Assembly (NCBI RefSeq): GCF_000212355.1
Contig: NC_015496.1
Span: 124,001-188,000 of the forward strand
Source of the DNA: Dokdonia sp. 4H-3-7-5
GTDB lineage: Bacteria; Bacteroidota; Bacteroidia; Flavobacteriales; Flavobacteriaceae
DNA: 64,000 bases
Reading direction: 5' to 3'
A program made the position numbers and the translations under genes. Position 1 is the first letter of the stretch. Each line of letters starts with the position of its first letter. Positions 47,142 through 55,387 of this stretch are shown piece by piece. The notes under the pieces were generated by a model, which was given only the letters and a program-made list of their open reading frames with translations, was not told where the DNA came from and made no database searches.

Positions 47142-47906
47142 TCAATATTGTATTTGTTGATCCTTTTGTTGTTCTAAAATTTGCAATATTTTACCTACTC
47201 TACTAATTGTAAACTGTGCCTGCTCTTCTAAAAATTTACGCTGAGGTTGAGAGAAAAATTTCCATACTATTTGATTATCAACCTTAACTGTTATTAATGT
47301 TGTTCTTGATCTACCAGGCACTTCTTCGATAATAATATCTTTAGGTGACTTAATAGATTTATTAAAGTATAGCGAGTAGAAATACTTAAAAAAGTCTCTT
47401 CCCGCTTTTGTAATTGTCTTCTGAATTACTAACCCCTCTATAAAAAAGCCATCTTGCGGTTTTGCTTGATCGCTTGATCGAAAAAGATCCTTCTTAGGTT
47501 GCTGGATATCAATTTCTGAAAGACTCCCATTTTCTAGAACTATTCGATCTTTACCTAAAGGTTTACCGTCCTTATCAAAAATGAGTAATGCGAGTACTGT
47601 TTTATTTGTAACCGCATTTCCCAGAACCAATGTTTGTAATACTTTTTTCTCATACGGCTTTAAAACAAACCGTTGCTTATCACTATCCTTTTGTATAGTA
47701 CCATCATCTTGTGTTTTGAAAATCAAAAATTCATATTCAAGAGGTAACTCGACAGGTGTTTTATTTTCTGCTAATGCAAAAAACTTTAAAAACTCGCTAT
47801 TTCTTTCTATTCTTACTGATGCAGCTACTTCTTTATTATAATATTGCGCCTGCATCCCTAAGGATGAAAAGAAAAATAGTAACATAAGCTTCTTAAACAA
47901 CTTCAA
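47142..47906 (-). CDS. csgE: CsgE with N-terminal CsgH-like domain
   Basis: 254 aa, about twice the length of E. coli CsgE. After the signal peptide (MKLFKKLMLLFFFSSLGMQA) residues about 25-130 form an all-beta domain (EFLKFFALAENKTPVELPLE, LKPYEKKVLQTLVL, KPLGKDRIVL) that resembles CsgC/CsgH amyloid inhibitors. Residues about 150-250 are CsgE (GLVIQKTITKAGRDFFKYF, EEVPGRSRTTLITVKVDN, WKFFSQPQRKFLEEQ). CsgE caps CsgG and delivers curlin. The CsgH-like assignment rests on pattern only. Confidence 0.83.
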   Translation of the reverse strand: MKLFKKLMLLFFFSSLGMQAQYYNKEVAASVRIERNSEFLKFFALAENKTPVELPLEYEFLIFKTQDDGTIQKDSDKQRFVLKPYEKKVLQTLVLGNAVTNKTVLALLIFDKDGKPLGKDRIVLENGSLSEIDIQQPKKDLFRSSDQAKPQDGFFIEGLVIQKTITKAGRDFFKYFYSLYFNKSIKSPKDIIIEEVPGRSRTTLITVKVDNQIVWKFFSQPQRKFLEEQAQFTISRVGKILQILEQQKDQQIQY

Positions 47907-47928
47907 AATTATCTTTGTATTTAAAATT

Positions 47929-48480
47929 TTAATTATCTGGTGTTCCGTTAGTGCTACTTCTAATTATTAATGATGGTGATGCTTCTGTTTGAATAAATTG
48001 TAATGATTCTGTAAGGCTATTAGAGCCTAATCTTTGAAAATTGAGATTATTTCCTTGTTGCTCTAGATCTAATGAAATATTTGCTGTTCTGTCTTGAACA
48101 ATATCAAATACTACATTTCTATTACCCTCCTGTTTAATATCTGTGATTACAGTGTCAACATTATAATCTAAACCCGTAAGGTTAAAGTCTCCATTTTGCT
48201 CTATATTTATTTCACTTGCTCTACTTTTTACATTTAATAACGCAGCATTAAAGTCTCCTATTTGCGCAATAAAAACACTATTTCCCTGAATTGAAGTATT
48301 CCTAGTATTCTTTGCAGTACCTATTCCAAAATCACCAAGAGCAGCTTTTGTTACAATATCTTTCTTTACAAGTTCTACGTTTGTGAGTTTAGTAGTACCC
48401 TCAATATCCTCATTATAGGTTTGTGCATTAACCGAAATTGTCGTAAAAAAAAACACTAAACACATTATATATAATTTCAT
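47929..48480 (-). CDS. Small curlin-like subunit (possible CsgB-type nucleator)
   Basis: 183 aa, signal peptide ending in VNAQ. Contains a few divergent curlin repeats with the Gln-Gly-Asn pattern: VFIAQIGDFNAALL, INIEQNGDFNLTGL, DIKQEGNRNVVFDI, LEQQGNNLNFQRLG. Fewer and more irregular than in the large subunit upstream, which suits a nucleator or minor subunit. It lies 22 bases before csgE. Confidence 0.78.
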   Translation of the reverse strand: MKLYIMCLVFFFTTISVNAQTYNEDIEGTTKLTNVELVKKDIVTKAALGDFGIGTAKNTRNTSIQGNSVFIAQIGDFNAALLNVKSRASEINIEQNGDFNLTGLDYNVDTVITDIKQEGNRNVVFDIVQDRTANISLDLEQQGNNLNFQRLGSNSLTESLQFIQTEASPSLIIRSSTNGTPDN

Positions 48481-48528
48481 AATATTATCATATTAAGTTA
48501 ATTCAGATACATATTCTAAAAAAACAGT

Positions 48529-48554
48529 GGACATACTTGATATCAAGTATGTCC
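48529..48554 (-). terminator. 26-bp perfect palindrome between the two curlin genes
   Basis: Perfect inverted repeat GGACATACTTGAT / ATCAAGTATGTCC, followed on the minus strand by ACTG and seven T. It lies after the large curlin gene and before the small one, so it probably stops most transcripts and keeps the downstream assembly genes low. Confidence 0.82.
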
Positions 48555-48628
48555 AAGTTTTTATTAATTTAGATGTAAATCATTTTTTTGTAATAAAAAT
48601 GACCCAATCTAAAATTCAATCAATTGAT

Positions 48629-50158
48629 TTATAGACCTGAACCAGATCTAGCTCTTGCTGGAGCAGCCATAGCAGCTCTTGTAACCATATTAGCAGTTTG
48701 AGAAGTTCCTATAGCAGGTAAGATTCCTGAGAAACCTGTAGTTTGGAAAACATCAAGTGTATTTCCTCCATCAGGAAGTCCTCCTGGTACATTTTGCTCA
48801 GCTTTCCAGCTTTGTCCTATGTCTCCATCTTGACGAACTACGATAGTGTTCATATCTCCTCTTTGTGCAGTTTCTAAAGCGTTAAAATCTCCAGTTTGAA
48901 GTGCATCAACAACGTGATCTTTTCCTCTTTGAGTAGAGATAGCGTAGTTGTTTGTTCCTTGCTGATCAATTGTGATATCATTACGACGCCCATTTTGACC
49001 AGTCGCTACGTAGTTATCGTCTCCAGTTTGGTTTTGAACTACAGAGTTACCACGACCTGTTGGTGATCCAAAAATGTTTTGAAATACATAAGCTTCGTTC
49101 CCTACACCGTCTTGATTTTGCTCAGAATAATCTCCGTTAGTATCACTAGTACCATCCCCAAATTGATGAGTCTCAGCTAAATTGCTATTTCCTTCTTGTA
49201 CTTGGATAGCTTTACTCCAACTTGAAACTTGACTTTCAATACCGTTAGAGATATCGTCTACACCGTTTACAGCAGTAAACTGAGCTGCAGTGTTAGCATC
49301 ATCTAAAAGAATATTACTACCTTGATTAACTAATGCCTCATTTCCTAAAACGTTATCATCCGTAGTCTGAGTTTGATTTGACATATTGTTGTTACCTTCT
49401 TGGAAAAGTCTTGCATAATTACGTCCAGAAGTACCGTCAGAAAGTTGATTAATTGTTCCTTGGTTATCCACACCTAGTTGCTCAGAAAGAGCTTCTTGAC
49501 CTAGGCTATTTTCTGGATCTGCTTGTTGCTTAATTTCAACTGCATTGTTTGTACCACTTTGTAACGCTAATGCATCACTGTTATCCCAAGTTTGTAAAAT
49601 TCTAGCAGAGTTATCATTACCTCTTTGGTCAACGCCTGCATAATTGTTTTCTGCATTTTGAGCAGTACCTTGCTGGATATCTGCAGAGTTTCCTGTTGTT
49701 CCTGCTACCGAGTTTTCTTGATACACTTGAGCATCGTTAAAATCTCCTTGTTGCTCAATGCGGGCATCATTCTGATCTCCTACTTGATTTGCTTGTGCAT
49801 CGTTATCAATGGCGCTTATGAAGAAACCTCCGTTATTAGTGTTACCTGTTTGACGCATAGAAACAAGGTTTCCATCACCGTCTTGAGTTGCATACATAGA
49901 GTTTAAATCACCAGCCTGACGAGCTCGTACTAGGTTATTATTTCCGTTTTGTGTAGAATAACCAGTATTAGGGCCTATTCCAAAAGCTTGTGGTAATGCG
50001 TCTGCCGTTTCAATAGTTGCCGAACTAGTTAAAGGAAAACCTGCCGTTACTAGTACTGGAGTGTCCTGGAAATTTGCCTCAGTAGCTTCTGTGGTTGTCT
50101 GCCCCAGAGCAACTGCTCCGATCATGAGTGCCGCAGCACTAAAAATTACTTTTTTCAT
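48629..50158 (-). CDS. Large curlin-repeat amyloid subunit (CsgA-like)
   Basis: 509 aa from ATG 50158 (MKKVIFSAAALMIGAVALGQ signal peptide); an open frame to 50218 upstream is ignored. Most of the protein is a series of curlin-type repeats with Q-x-G-x-x-N-x-A (NNLVRARQAGDLNSMYATQD, GNLVSMRQTGNTNN, QANQVGDQNDARIEQQGDFN, NEAYVFQNIFG). The repeats stack as a beta-solenoid amyloid. It is three to four times longer than E. coli CsgA. The C-terminal stretch (TRAAMAAPARARSGSGL) lacks repeats. First gene of the operon. Confidence 0.9.
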   Translation of the reverse strand: MKKVIFSAAALMIGAVALGQTTTEATEANFQDTPVLVTAGFPLTSSATIETADALPQAFGIGPNTGYSTQNGNNNLVRARQAGDLNSMYATQDGDGNLVSMRQTGNTNNGGFFISAIDNDAQANQVGDQNDARIEQQGDFNDAQVYQENSVAGTTGNSADIQQGTAQNAENNYAGVDQRGNDNSARILQTWDNSDALALQSGTNNAVEIKQQADPENSLGQEALSEQLGVDNQGTINQLSDGTSGRNYARLFQEGNNNMSNQTQTTDDNVLGNEALVNQGSNILLDDANTAAQFTAVNGVDDISNGIESQVSSWSKAIQVQEGNSNLAETHQFGDGTSDTNGDYSEQNQDGVGNEAYVFQNIFGSPTGRGNSVVQNQTGDDNYVATGQNGRRNDITIDQQGTNNYAISTQRGKDHVVDALQTGDFNALETAQRGDMNTIVVRQDGDIGQSWKAEQNVPGGLPDGGNTLDVFQTTGFSGILPAIGTSQTANMVTRAAMAAPARARSGSGL

Positions 50159-50566
50159 AATAATTGAGTTTAAGTTAATAATATATAAATGGTTAATAAA
50201 TACATATTTATAAGACACAACAAATCATCGTCATTGTCATCGCAATTGCGTCTTTTAATCTATTATTACGGGGGAGTATGTATTACGAGGGGGAGATAAT
50301 GGTTGTAATACGAGTACTAAATTAGGAAAATCTATCTCTCTTCCAAGAAGTTACCAGCTGTTTTCGATGAAACGTTATGGTATTTTTAACATTTTTCGGT
50401 TAGCACTAGTGTTTACAGTGTCTAAGCACGTAGGGGTAAACACCCCTTTATAGGTGCGGCTATATTAGAATCAGATTTTTCTTACGAGTACGCTGACTAT
50501 AAGAAACTTACAGTCGTCTTATACTTGTACATTATAAAGCCTTGCGACTTAAATTAAAAACATCCC
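50159..50566. other. Upstream region of the amyloid operon
   Basis: 408 bp without a gene. It includes the AGGGGT/ACCCCT dyad and G-rich runs (ACGGGGGAG near 50269, ACGAGGGGGAG near 50286) that stand out in AT-rich surroundings. A long regulatory region fits a tightly controlled matrix operon. Confidence 0.5.
50432..50447. promoter_or_regulatory. Dyad AGGGGT-aaac-ACCCCT upstream of the amyloid operon
   Basis: Perfect 6-bp arms with a 4-base spacer, about 275 bp upstream of the large curlin start and about 120 bp past the end of glnN. A regulator site for the amyloid operon is possible; it could also be a weak hairpin at the 3' end of glnN. Confidence 0.4.
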
Positions 50567-52750
50567 TTAATTTACGAAGAGTAATTCTCTATATTTTGGT
50601 AAAGGCCATAACTCATCTTCTACTAAAAGTTCTAGCTTGTCACAATCTCTTCTTATCTGTTCAAAAAATGGTTTCACTTTCGCAGCATAACTGCCTGCCT
50701 TGTCTTTAAGGTCAAGTGCATTTGCTTCTTTTCGAGCATTTATCATTTCCGTTATGAGACTATTAATACTAGCGGTATGTTCTGAGATTGATTTAATAAT
50801 GGTTGTTTGCGCTTTCGCGAAAGCGGTAAAATCTTCTCCGTATATTTCTTTCAAACCTCTTACATTGTCTATCAAAACATTTTGATATCTCAAAGCTGTA
50901 GGAATAATATGATTACGAGCTACATCACCCAGCACACGGCTTTCTATTTGTATGCGCTTAACATATTCTTCTAATTCAATCTCGTAACGCGCTTGAATCT
51001 CAACATTGTTCATAATACCTAAAGACTCAAATAATGCTATCGTACTCTTACTTATACGACCTTCAAGAGCAGATACTGTAGTCTTATTATTGCTAAGCTT
51101 GCGCTTTTTTGCTTCTTTTTCCCAAGAGGCTCCATAACCATCTCCCTCAAATCTTATTTTCTTACTATCCTTTATATACTCTCTAAGGATATTAAAGATA
51201 GCATCGTCCTTTTTCATGTCCTTATTATCAATAAGAGCATCTACCTCCTTTTTAAAAGCAATAAGCTGTTGCGCCACGATTGCGTTAAGAACCGTCATCG
51301 GGTTTGCGCAGTTTGCAGTAGCACCTACGGCTCTAAATTCAAATTTATTACCTGTAAACGCAAAAGGTGAGGTACGATTGCGATCTGTATTATCAAGTAA
51401 AATCTCTGGAATCTTACCTATTACATTAAGTTTTAAATCTGTTTTTTCTTGTGGAGATAATTTCCCATCTGTTACTTTTTCTAACTCATCTAACACTTGT
51501 GTGAGTTGCGAACCTATAAATACAGATATAATGGCTGGTGGTGCTTCATTTGCACCTAGACGATAATCATTACCCGCACTAGCAATAGAAGCTCTAAGCA
51601 AAGCTTCATGCTCATGAACCGCTTTAATAGTATTTACAAAGAAGGTGAGAAATTGTAAATTTTTCATTGGAGTACTTCCTGGGCTTAGTAGGTTTACTCC
51701 AGTATCTGTAGCTAGTGACCAGTTATTATGTTTCCCGCTACCATTTATATTCTCAAATGGTTTCTCATGAAAGAGTACCTTAAAGTGATGACGTTGCGCT
51801 ACTTTCTGCATCACATCCATGAGTAATGCATTATGATCTACCGCTAGATTTGCTTCTTCAAAAATAGGAGCCATCTCAAATTGATTAGGAGCAACTTCAT
51901 TATGCCTTGTCTTTAAAGGAATACCAAGTAACAAGCATTCTTGCTCTAACTCCTTTAAATATGCCAGCACACGGATAGGAATAGATCCAAAGTAATGATC
52001 ATCGAGTTGCTGTCCTTTGGCAGCCGCATGGCCTAAAAGCGTTCTTCCTGTAAGCATTAAGTCTGGTCTCGCAGCTGCTAGTGATGCATCTATAAGAAAA
52101 AACTCCTGCTCCCAACCTAAGGTCGCTGTTACTTTATTTACATTTTTATTAAAATATTGAGCGACTGCCGTAGCAGCTTGATCAATCGTGTTAAGAGCTT
52201 TTAATAAAGGTGTCTTATAATCAAGTGCTTCTCCCGTGTATGCAACAAAAACCGTTGGAATACACAAGGTATTGTCATATATAAATGCTGGTGAAGTAGG
52301 ATCCCAAGCGGTATATCCTCTTGCTTCAAAAGTGTTGCGTATTCCTCCATTAGGAAAACTACTTGCATCTGGCTCTTGCTGTGCTAGCTGCCCACCGTCA
52401 AATTTATCAATAACATGACCATCTGTTGTAATTTCAAAAAAAGCATCATGCTTCTCTGCCGTGGCACCTGTGAGCGGTTGAAACCAATGCGTGTAATGAG
52501 TAGCTCCTTTATCAAGTGCCCAAGATTTCATTCCTGTAGCAATGGCATCTGCGGTGATGCGATCTATATTATCTCCTTTTCGTATCGCTGTCTGCACACT
52601 GTCTATGGTAGATTTAGAAAGAAACTGACGCATAGCTTGCTCTCCAAAAACGTTAGACTTAAATAATGAAGATGGCCTTCCTAAAGCTTCAAAACTTACT
52701 GCTGGCCTGTGTTGCACATCATGCAAGGCCTTAAAACGGATTTTTGACAT
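50567..52750 (-). CDS. glnN: Glutamine synthetase type III
   Basis: 727 aa, ATP-dependent glutamine formation from glutamate and ammonia; large dodecameric GSIII typical of Bacteroidetes. Signatures: RPAVSFEALGRPSSLFKSNV, the KGATHYTHWFQPLTG and EKHDAFFEI segments, EVAPNQFEMAPIFEEANLAV, NGSGKHNNWSLATDTG, and a DNTDRNRTSPFAFTGNKFEF block. Residues 643-647 (AFAKA) come from the dispersed palindrome at 50811-50824. Divergent from the type II enzyme, with about 300 bp between. Confidence 0.95.
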   Translation of the reverse strand: MSKIRFKALHDVQHRPAVSFEALGRPSSLFKSNVFGEQAMRQFLSKSTIDSVQTAIRKGDNIDRITADAIATGMKSWALDKGATHYTHWFQPLTGATAEKHDAFFEITTDGHVIDKFDGGQLAQQEPDASSFPNGGIRNTFEARGYTAWDPTSPAFIYDNTLCIPTVFVAYTGEALDYKTPLLKALNTIDQAATAVAQYFNKNVNKVTATLGWEQEFFLIDASLAAARPDLMLTGRTLLGHAAAKGQQLDDHYFGSIPIRVLAYLKELEQECLLLGIPLKTRHNEVAPNQFEMAPIFEEANLAVDHNALLMDVMQKVAQRHHFKVLFHEKPFENINGSGKHNNWSLATDTGVNLLSPGSTPMKNLQFLTFFVNTIKAVHEHEALLRASIASAGNDYRLGANEAPPAIISVFIGSQLTQVLDELEKVTDGKLSPQEKTDLKLNVIGKIPEILLDNTDRNRTSPFAFTGNKFEFRAVGATANCANPMTVLNAIVAQQLIAFKKEVDALIDNKDMKKDDAIFNILREYIKDSKKIRFEGDGYGASWEKEAKKRKLSNNKTTVSALEGRISKSTIALFESLGIMNNVEIQARYEIELEEYVKRIQIESRVLGDVARNHIIPTALRYQNVLIDNVRGLKEIYGEDFTAFAKAQTTIIKSISEHTASINSLITEMINARKEANALDLKDKAGSYAAKVKPFFEQIRRDCDKLELLVEDELWPLPKYRELLFVN
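50811..50824. repeat. Dispersed palindrome inside glnN
   Basis: Read as AFAKA, residues 643-647 of the type III glutamine synthetase. Confidence 0.95.
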
Positions 52751-53054
52751 AATTGATCTTACATTATTATAGTTACAATATTTTCTACTAAAGAAAAATT
52801 ATCATAACGCAATGATTATAAATATTTTACGAGATGTTTAATAATAGCCGTTGCTAAAAACCTAATAACACCCCTAAACTAGGGCACAAATATAAGGGAA
52901 ATATAAAAATTATAGCCAAATATTACAGACCCCCTAAATTTTAAGGGGTTGTTTATAAAAATCAATATTTTTTAATAACTAAGCCCTAAAATACTGATTG
53001 CCTTTTAAAATTATTTTATATTTGCCTTCGTTAACTAAAACATTAAATGCTATT
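52751..53054. other. Divergent promoter region of two glutamine synthetase genes
   Basis: 304 bp. A -7 box TATATTTG (53017-53024) with TTG at 52998-53000 fits the promoter of the type II gene. The segment CCCCTAAATTTTAAGGGG (about 52930-52947) is a near-perfect palindrome and a candidate operator. GGTGTTATTAG-type sequence lies upstream of glnN. Nothing else is recognised. Confidence 0.55.
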
Positions 53055-54065
53055 ATGAGTAAGTCAAAACTAGAATACATTTGGTTAGACGGGTACACAC
53101 CCACACAAAATATGAGAAGCAAGACTAAAGTTGTAAACGACTTTAGCGGAAAATTAGAAGACTGTCCAATATGGTCTTTTGATGGGTCTTCTACTAAGCA
53201 AGCATCTGGAGGAGCTTCAGATTGCCTTCTAAAACCAGTAGCTATCTACCCAGATCCACAACGTACTGATGGATTTTTAGTAATGACAGAAGTGCTGAGT
53301 GCAGATGGTACGCCACATGCATCAAACCACAGAGCAAAAATAGATGACGATGATAATGATTTCTGGTTCGGTTTTGAACAAGAATATTTTATCATGGATA
53401 GAGAAACTCAACTACCTTTAGGCTTCCCAATAGGTGGATACCCTGGACCACAAGGAATGTACTACTGTTCTGTAGGAGGTCGTCATACACATGGTCGTGA
53501 TTTTGTAGAAGAGCACGCAGATCTTTGTATCGAGGCTGGTCTTAACTTTGAAGGAATAAACCAAGAGGTTGCTTCTGGACAGTGGGAATACCAATTATTT
53601 GCAAAAGGAGCAAAAAAAGCAGGAGATGAAATATGGGTATCTCGCTACCTTCTAGACCGTCTTACTGAACAGTATGGATGGTACATTGAGTATCACCCTA
53701 AACCAGTAAAAGGAGATTGGAATGGATCTGGTATGCATGCAAACTTCTCAAACACAACCTTGAGAACTTGTGGATCTGAGGAAACTTACAACACTATCTG
53801 TGAGGCTTTCCGCCCAGTAACTAAAGAACACATAAAAGCATACGGAGCTCACAATGAAGAGCGCCTTACAGGTGATCACGAGACCGCTTCTATTACAGAT
53901 TTCTCTTATGGAGTATCAGATCGTGGAGCATCATTACGTATTCCTATTATTACTGTAGAGCAAGGATGGAAAGGATGGCTAGAAGATCGTCGTCCAGCTT
54001 CAAACGCAGATCCATACAGAGTAGCAGGTCGTATTATCGAGACTGTAAAAACTGCAAAGGTTTAA
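53055..54065 (+). CDS. Glutamine synthetase type II (eukaryote-like)
   Basis: 336 aa from ATG 53055 (MSKSKLEYIWLDGYTP). Short GSII form: beta-grasp domain with WSFDGSSTKQASGGASDCLL, catalytic FGFEQEYFIMD, GGYPGPQGMYYCSVG, and the C-terminal NGSGMHANFSN and RGASLRIP. Same reaction as glnN but a different class, with about half the subunit size. Having both back-to-back suggests regulation by nitrogen supply. A strong terminator follows. Confidence 0.95.
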   Translation: MSKSKLEYIWLDGYTPTQNMRSKTKVVNDFSGKLEDCPIWSFDGSSTKQASGGASDCLLKPVAIYPDPQRTDGFLVMTEVLSADGTPHASNHRAKIDDDDNDFWFGFEQEYFIMDRETQLPLGFPIGGYPGPQGMYYCSVGGRHTHGRDFVEEHADLCIEAGLNFEGINQEVASGQWEYQLFAKGAKKAGDEIWVSRYLLDRLTEQYGWYIEYHPKPVKGDWNGSGMHANFSNTTLRTCGSEETYNTICEAFRPVTKEHIKAYGAHNEERLTGDHETASITDFSYGVSDRGASLRIPIITVEQGWKGWLEDRRPASNADPYRVAGRIIETVKTAKV

Positions 54066-54084
54066 TTCTGATTTATATAAATGT

Positions 54085-54119
54085 AAAAAATGCTCAACTT
54101 AGGTTGAGCATTTTTTTTG
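54085..54119 (+). terminator. Terminator of the type II glutamine synthetase gene
   Basis: TGCTCAAC / GTTGAGCA stem, 4-base loop, flanked by A6 and T8. The 20-bp dispersed palindrome starts two bases later. Confidence 0.92.
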
Positions 54120-54120
54120 T

Positions 54121-54140
54121 TACGCTTTCGCGAAAGCGTA
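54121..54140. repeat. Dispersed palindrome, best extended copy
   Basis: TACGCTTTCGCGAAAGCGTA, a perfect 20-bp palindrome, used here as the reference sequence of the family. Confidence 0.97.
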
Positions 54141-54223
54141 CTTTGAAGACACTAAGAGCATTATATAATCAACATATTGACATACTTAATACGATTGTAA
54201 ATTTTACGAGCAACCAGTTTACG

Positions 54224-55174
54224 TTAGGCCGCAAATGCGAGTGCTATAAATAATATGTAAGCTCCTACAAGAACCAACCCTTTAATTCTCCCTATCTGTA
54301 GTTTTGTAGGTATAAAAGCAAGTGGTAATAAGATTGCTGCAAAGCCTATCATCCAGTAAATATTAGTGCCCAAAATAGCATCATCTACCACATTAATGTC
54401 CTTAATAAGTGATGTTATCCCTAATACTGAGGCAATATTAAAAATATTAGAACCTATTAAGTTTCCTAAGGAAATAGCTTTTTCTTTCTTTAAAGCCGCA
54501 ATAACAGATGCCGCAAGTTCTGGAACACTAGTTCCTATTGCGATAACAGTTACAGAAATAGCATACTCACTTATACCAACGGCTGTTGCAAGCTCCTTTG
54601 CTCCAGAAACTAACCACTCAGAACCAAAGTACAATGCTGCTCCACCTATGAGAAGCCAGAGGATTATTTTAAAATAAGATGCTTGACCTAATCCCTCATC
54701 TACACCATCACTTTCTTCTAGCGCTGCACTTTTTCTAGCTCTGCGCAATAAGAAATATAAATAAACACCAAGTGCTGCAAGTAGTCCTCCACCTTCGGTA
54801 GCGGTGAGTTTTCCATCATTTGAGAGTAAGAAAAACAAGGCTACAGAAAAGAACATCATCACCGGCCAGTTAAAACGGTAAAAATCACGATCTATCGCAA
54901 GTGCAGAAATTACTGCAGTGATACCTAAAACGAGACCTATGTTTGCAATATTAGACCCTATGACATTACCTAATGCAATATCAGAACTACCGTCTAAAGC
55001 AGCTTGAACACTCACTAACAACTCTGGAGCAGAGGTTGCAAATGACACAACTGTGAGACCTATTACCATTTTAGAAAGGTTGAGTTTAAATGACAATCCT
55101 ACAGATGCCCTTACTAAAAACTCCCCTCCTACTACTAGCAATACCAAACCCACTAGGATATAAAAAATGCTCAT
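54224..55174 (-). CDS. Calcium/sodium antiporter (CaCA family, YrbG-like)
   Basis: 316 aa from ATG 55174 (MSIFYILVGLVLLVVGGEFL). About ten membrane helices with the two inverted alpha-repeats of Ca/cation antiporters: FATSAPELLVSVQAALDG, SSDIALGNVIGSNIANIGLV, and in the second half IAIGTSVPELAASVIAALKK, ISLGNLIGSNIFNIASVLGI. The glutamates in the two PEL motifs bind the cation. Single gene on the minus strand. Confidence 0.92.
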   Translation of the reverse strand: MSIFYILVGLVLLVVGGEFLVRASVGLSFKLNLSKMVIGLTVVSFATSAPELLVSVQAALDGSSDIALGNVIGSNIANIGLVLGITAVISALAIDRDFYRFNWPVMMFFSVALFFLLSNDGKLTATEGGGLLAALGVYLYFLLRRARKSAALEESDGVDEGLGQASYFKIILWLLIGGAALYFGSEWLVSGAKELATAVGISEYAISVTVIAIGTSVPELAASVIAALKKEKAISLGNLIGSNIFNIASVLGITSLIKDINVVDDAILGTNIYWMIGFAAILLPLAFIPTKLQIGRIKGLVLVGAYILFIALAFAA

Positions 55175-55387
55175 AAATTCTACTTTTAGGGCGAAGATAA
55201 GAATTAACACTCATGTGTAATGGGAATAAATAAGTACTGATGGTCGTAATGAGTAGTGCGCTTTCGCGAAAGCGTTATTAATAAATGAACCCATATATCT
55301 TAAAAAGACATCGTTACATAAATCCTCACAAGATGTCGTTATAATATGTTGTTCATTTATGAGAAAATGGTACATTTAAGATATCAT

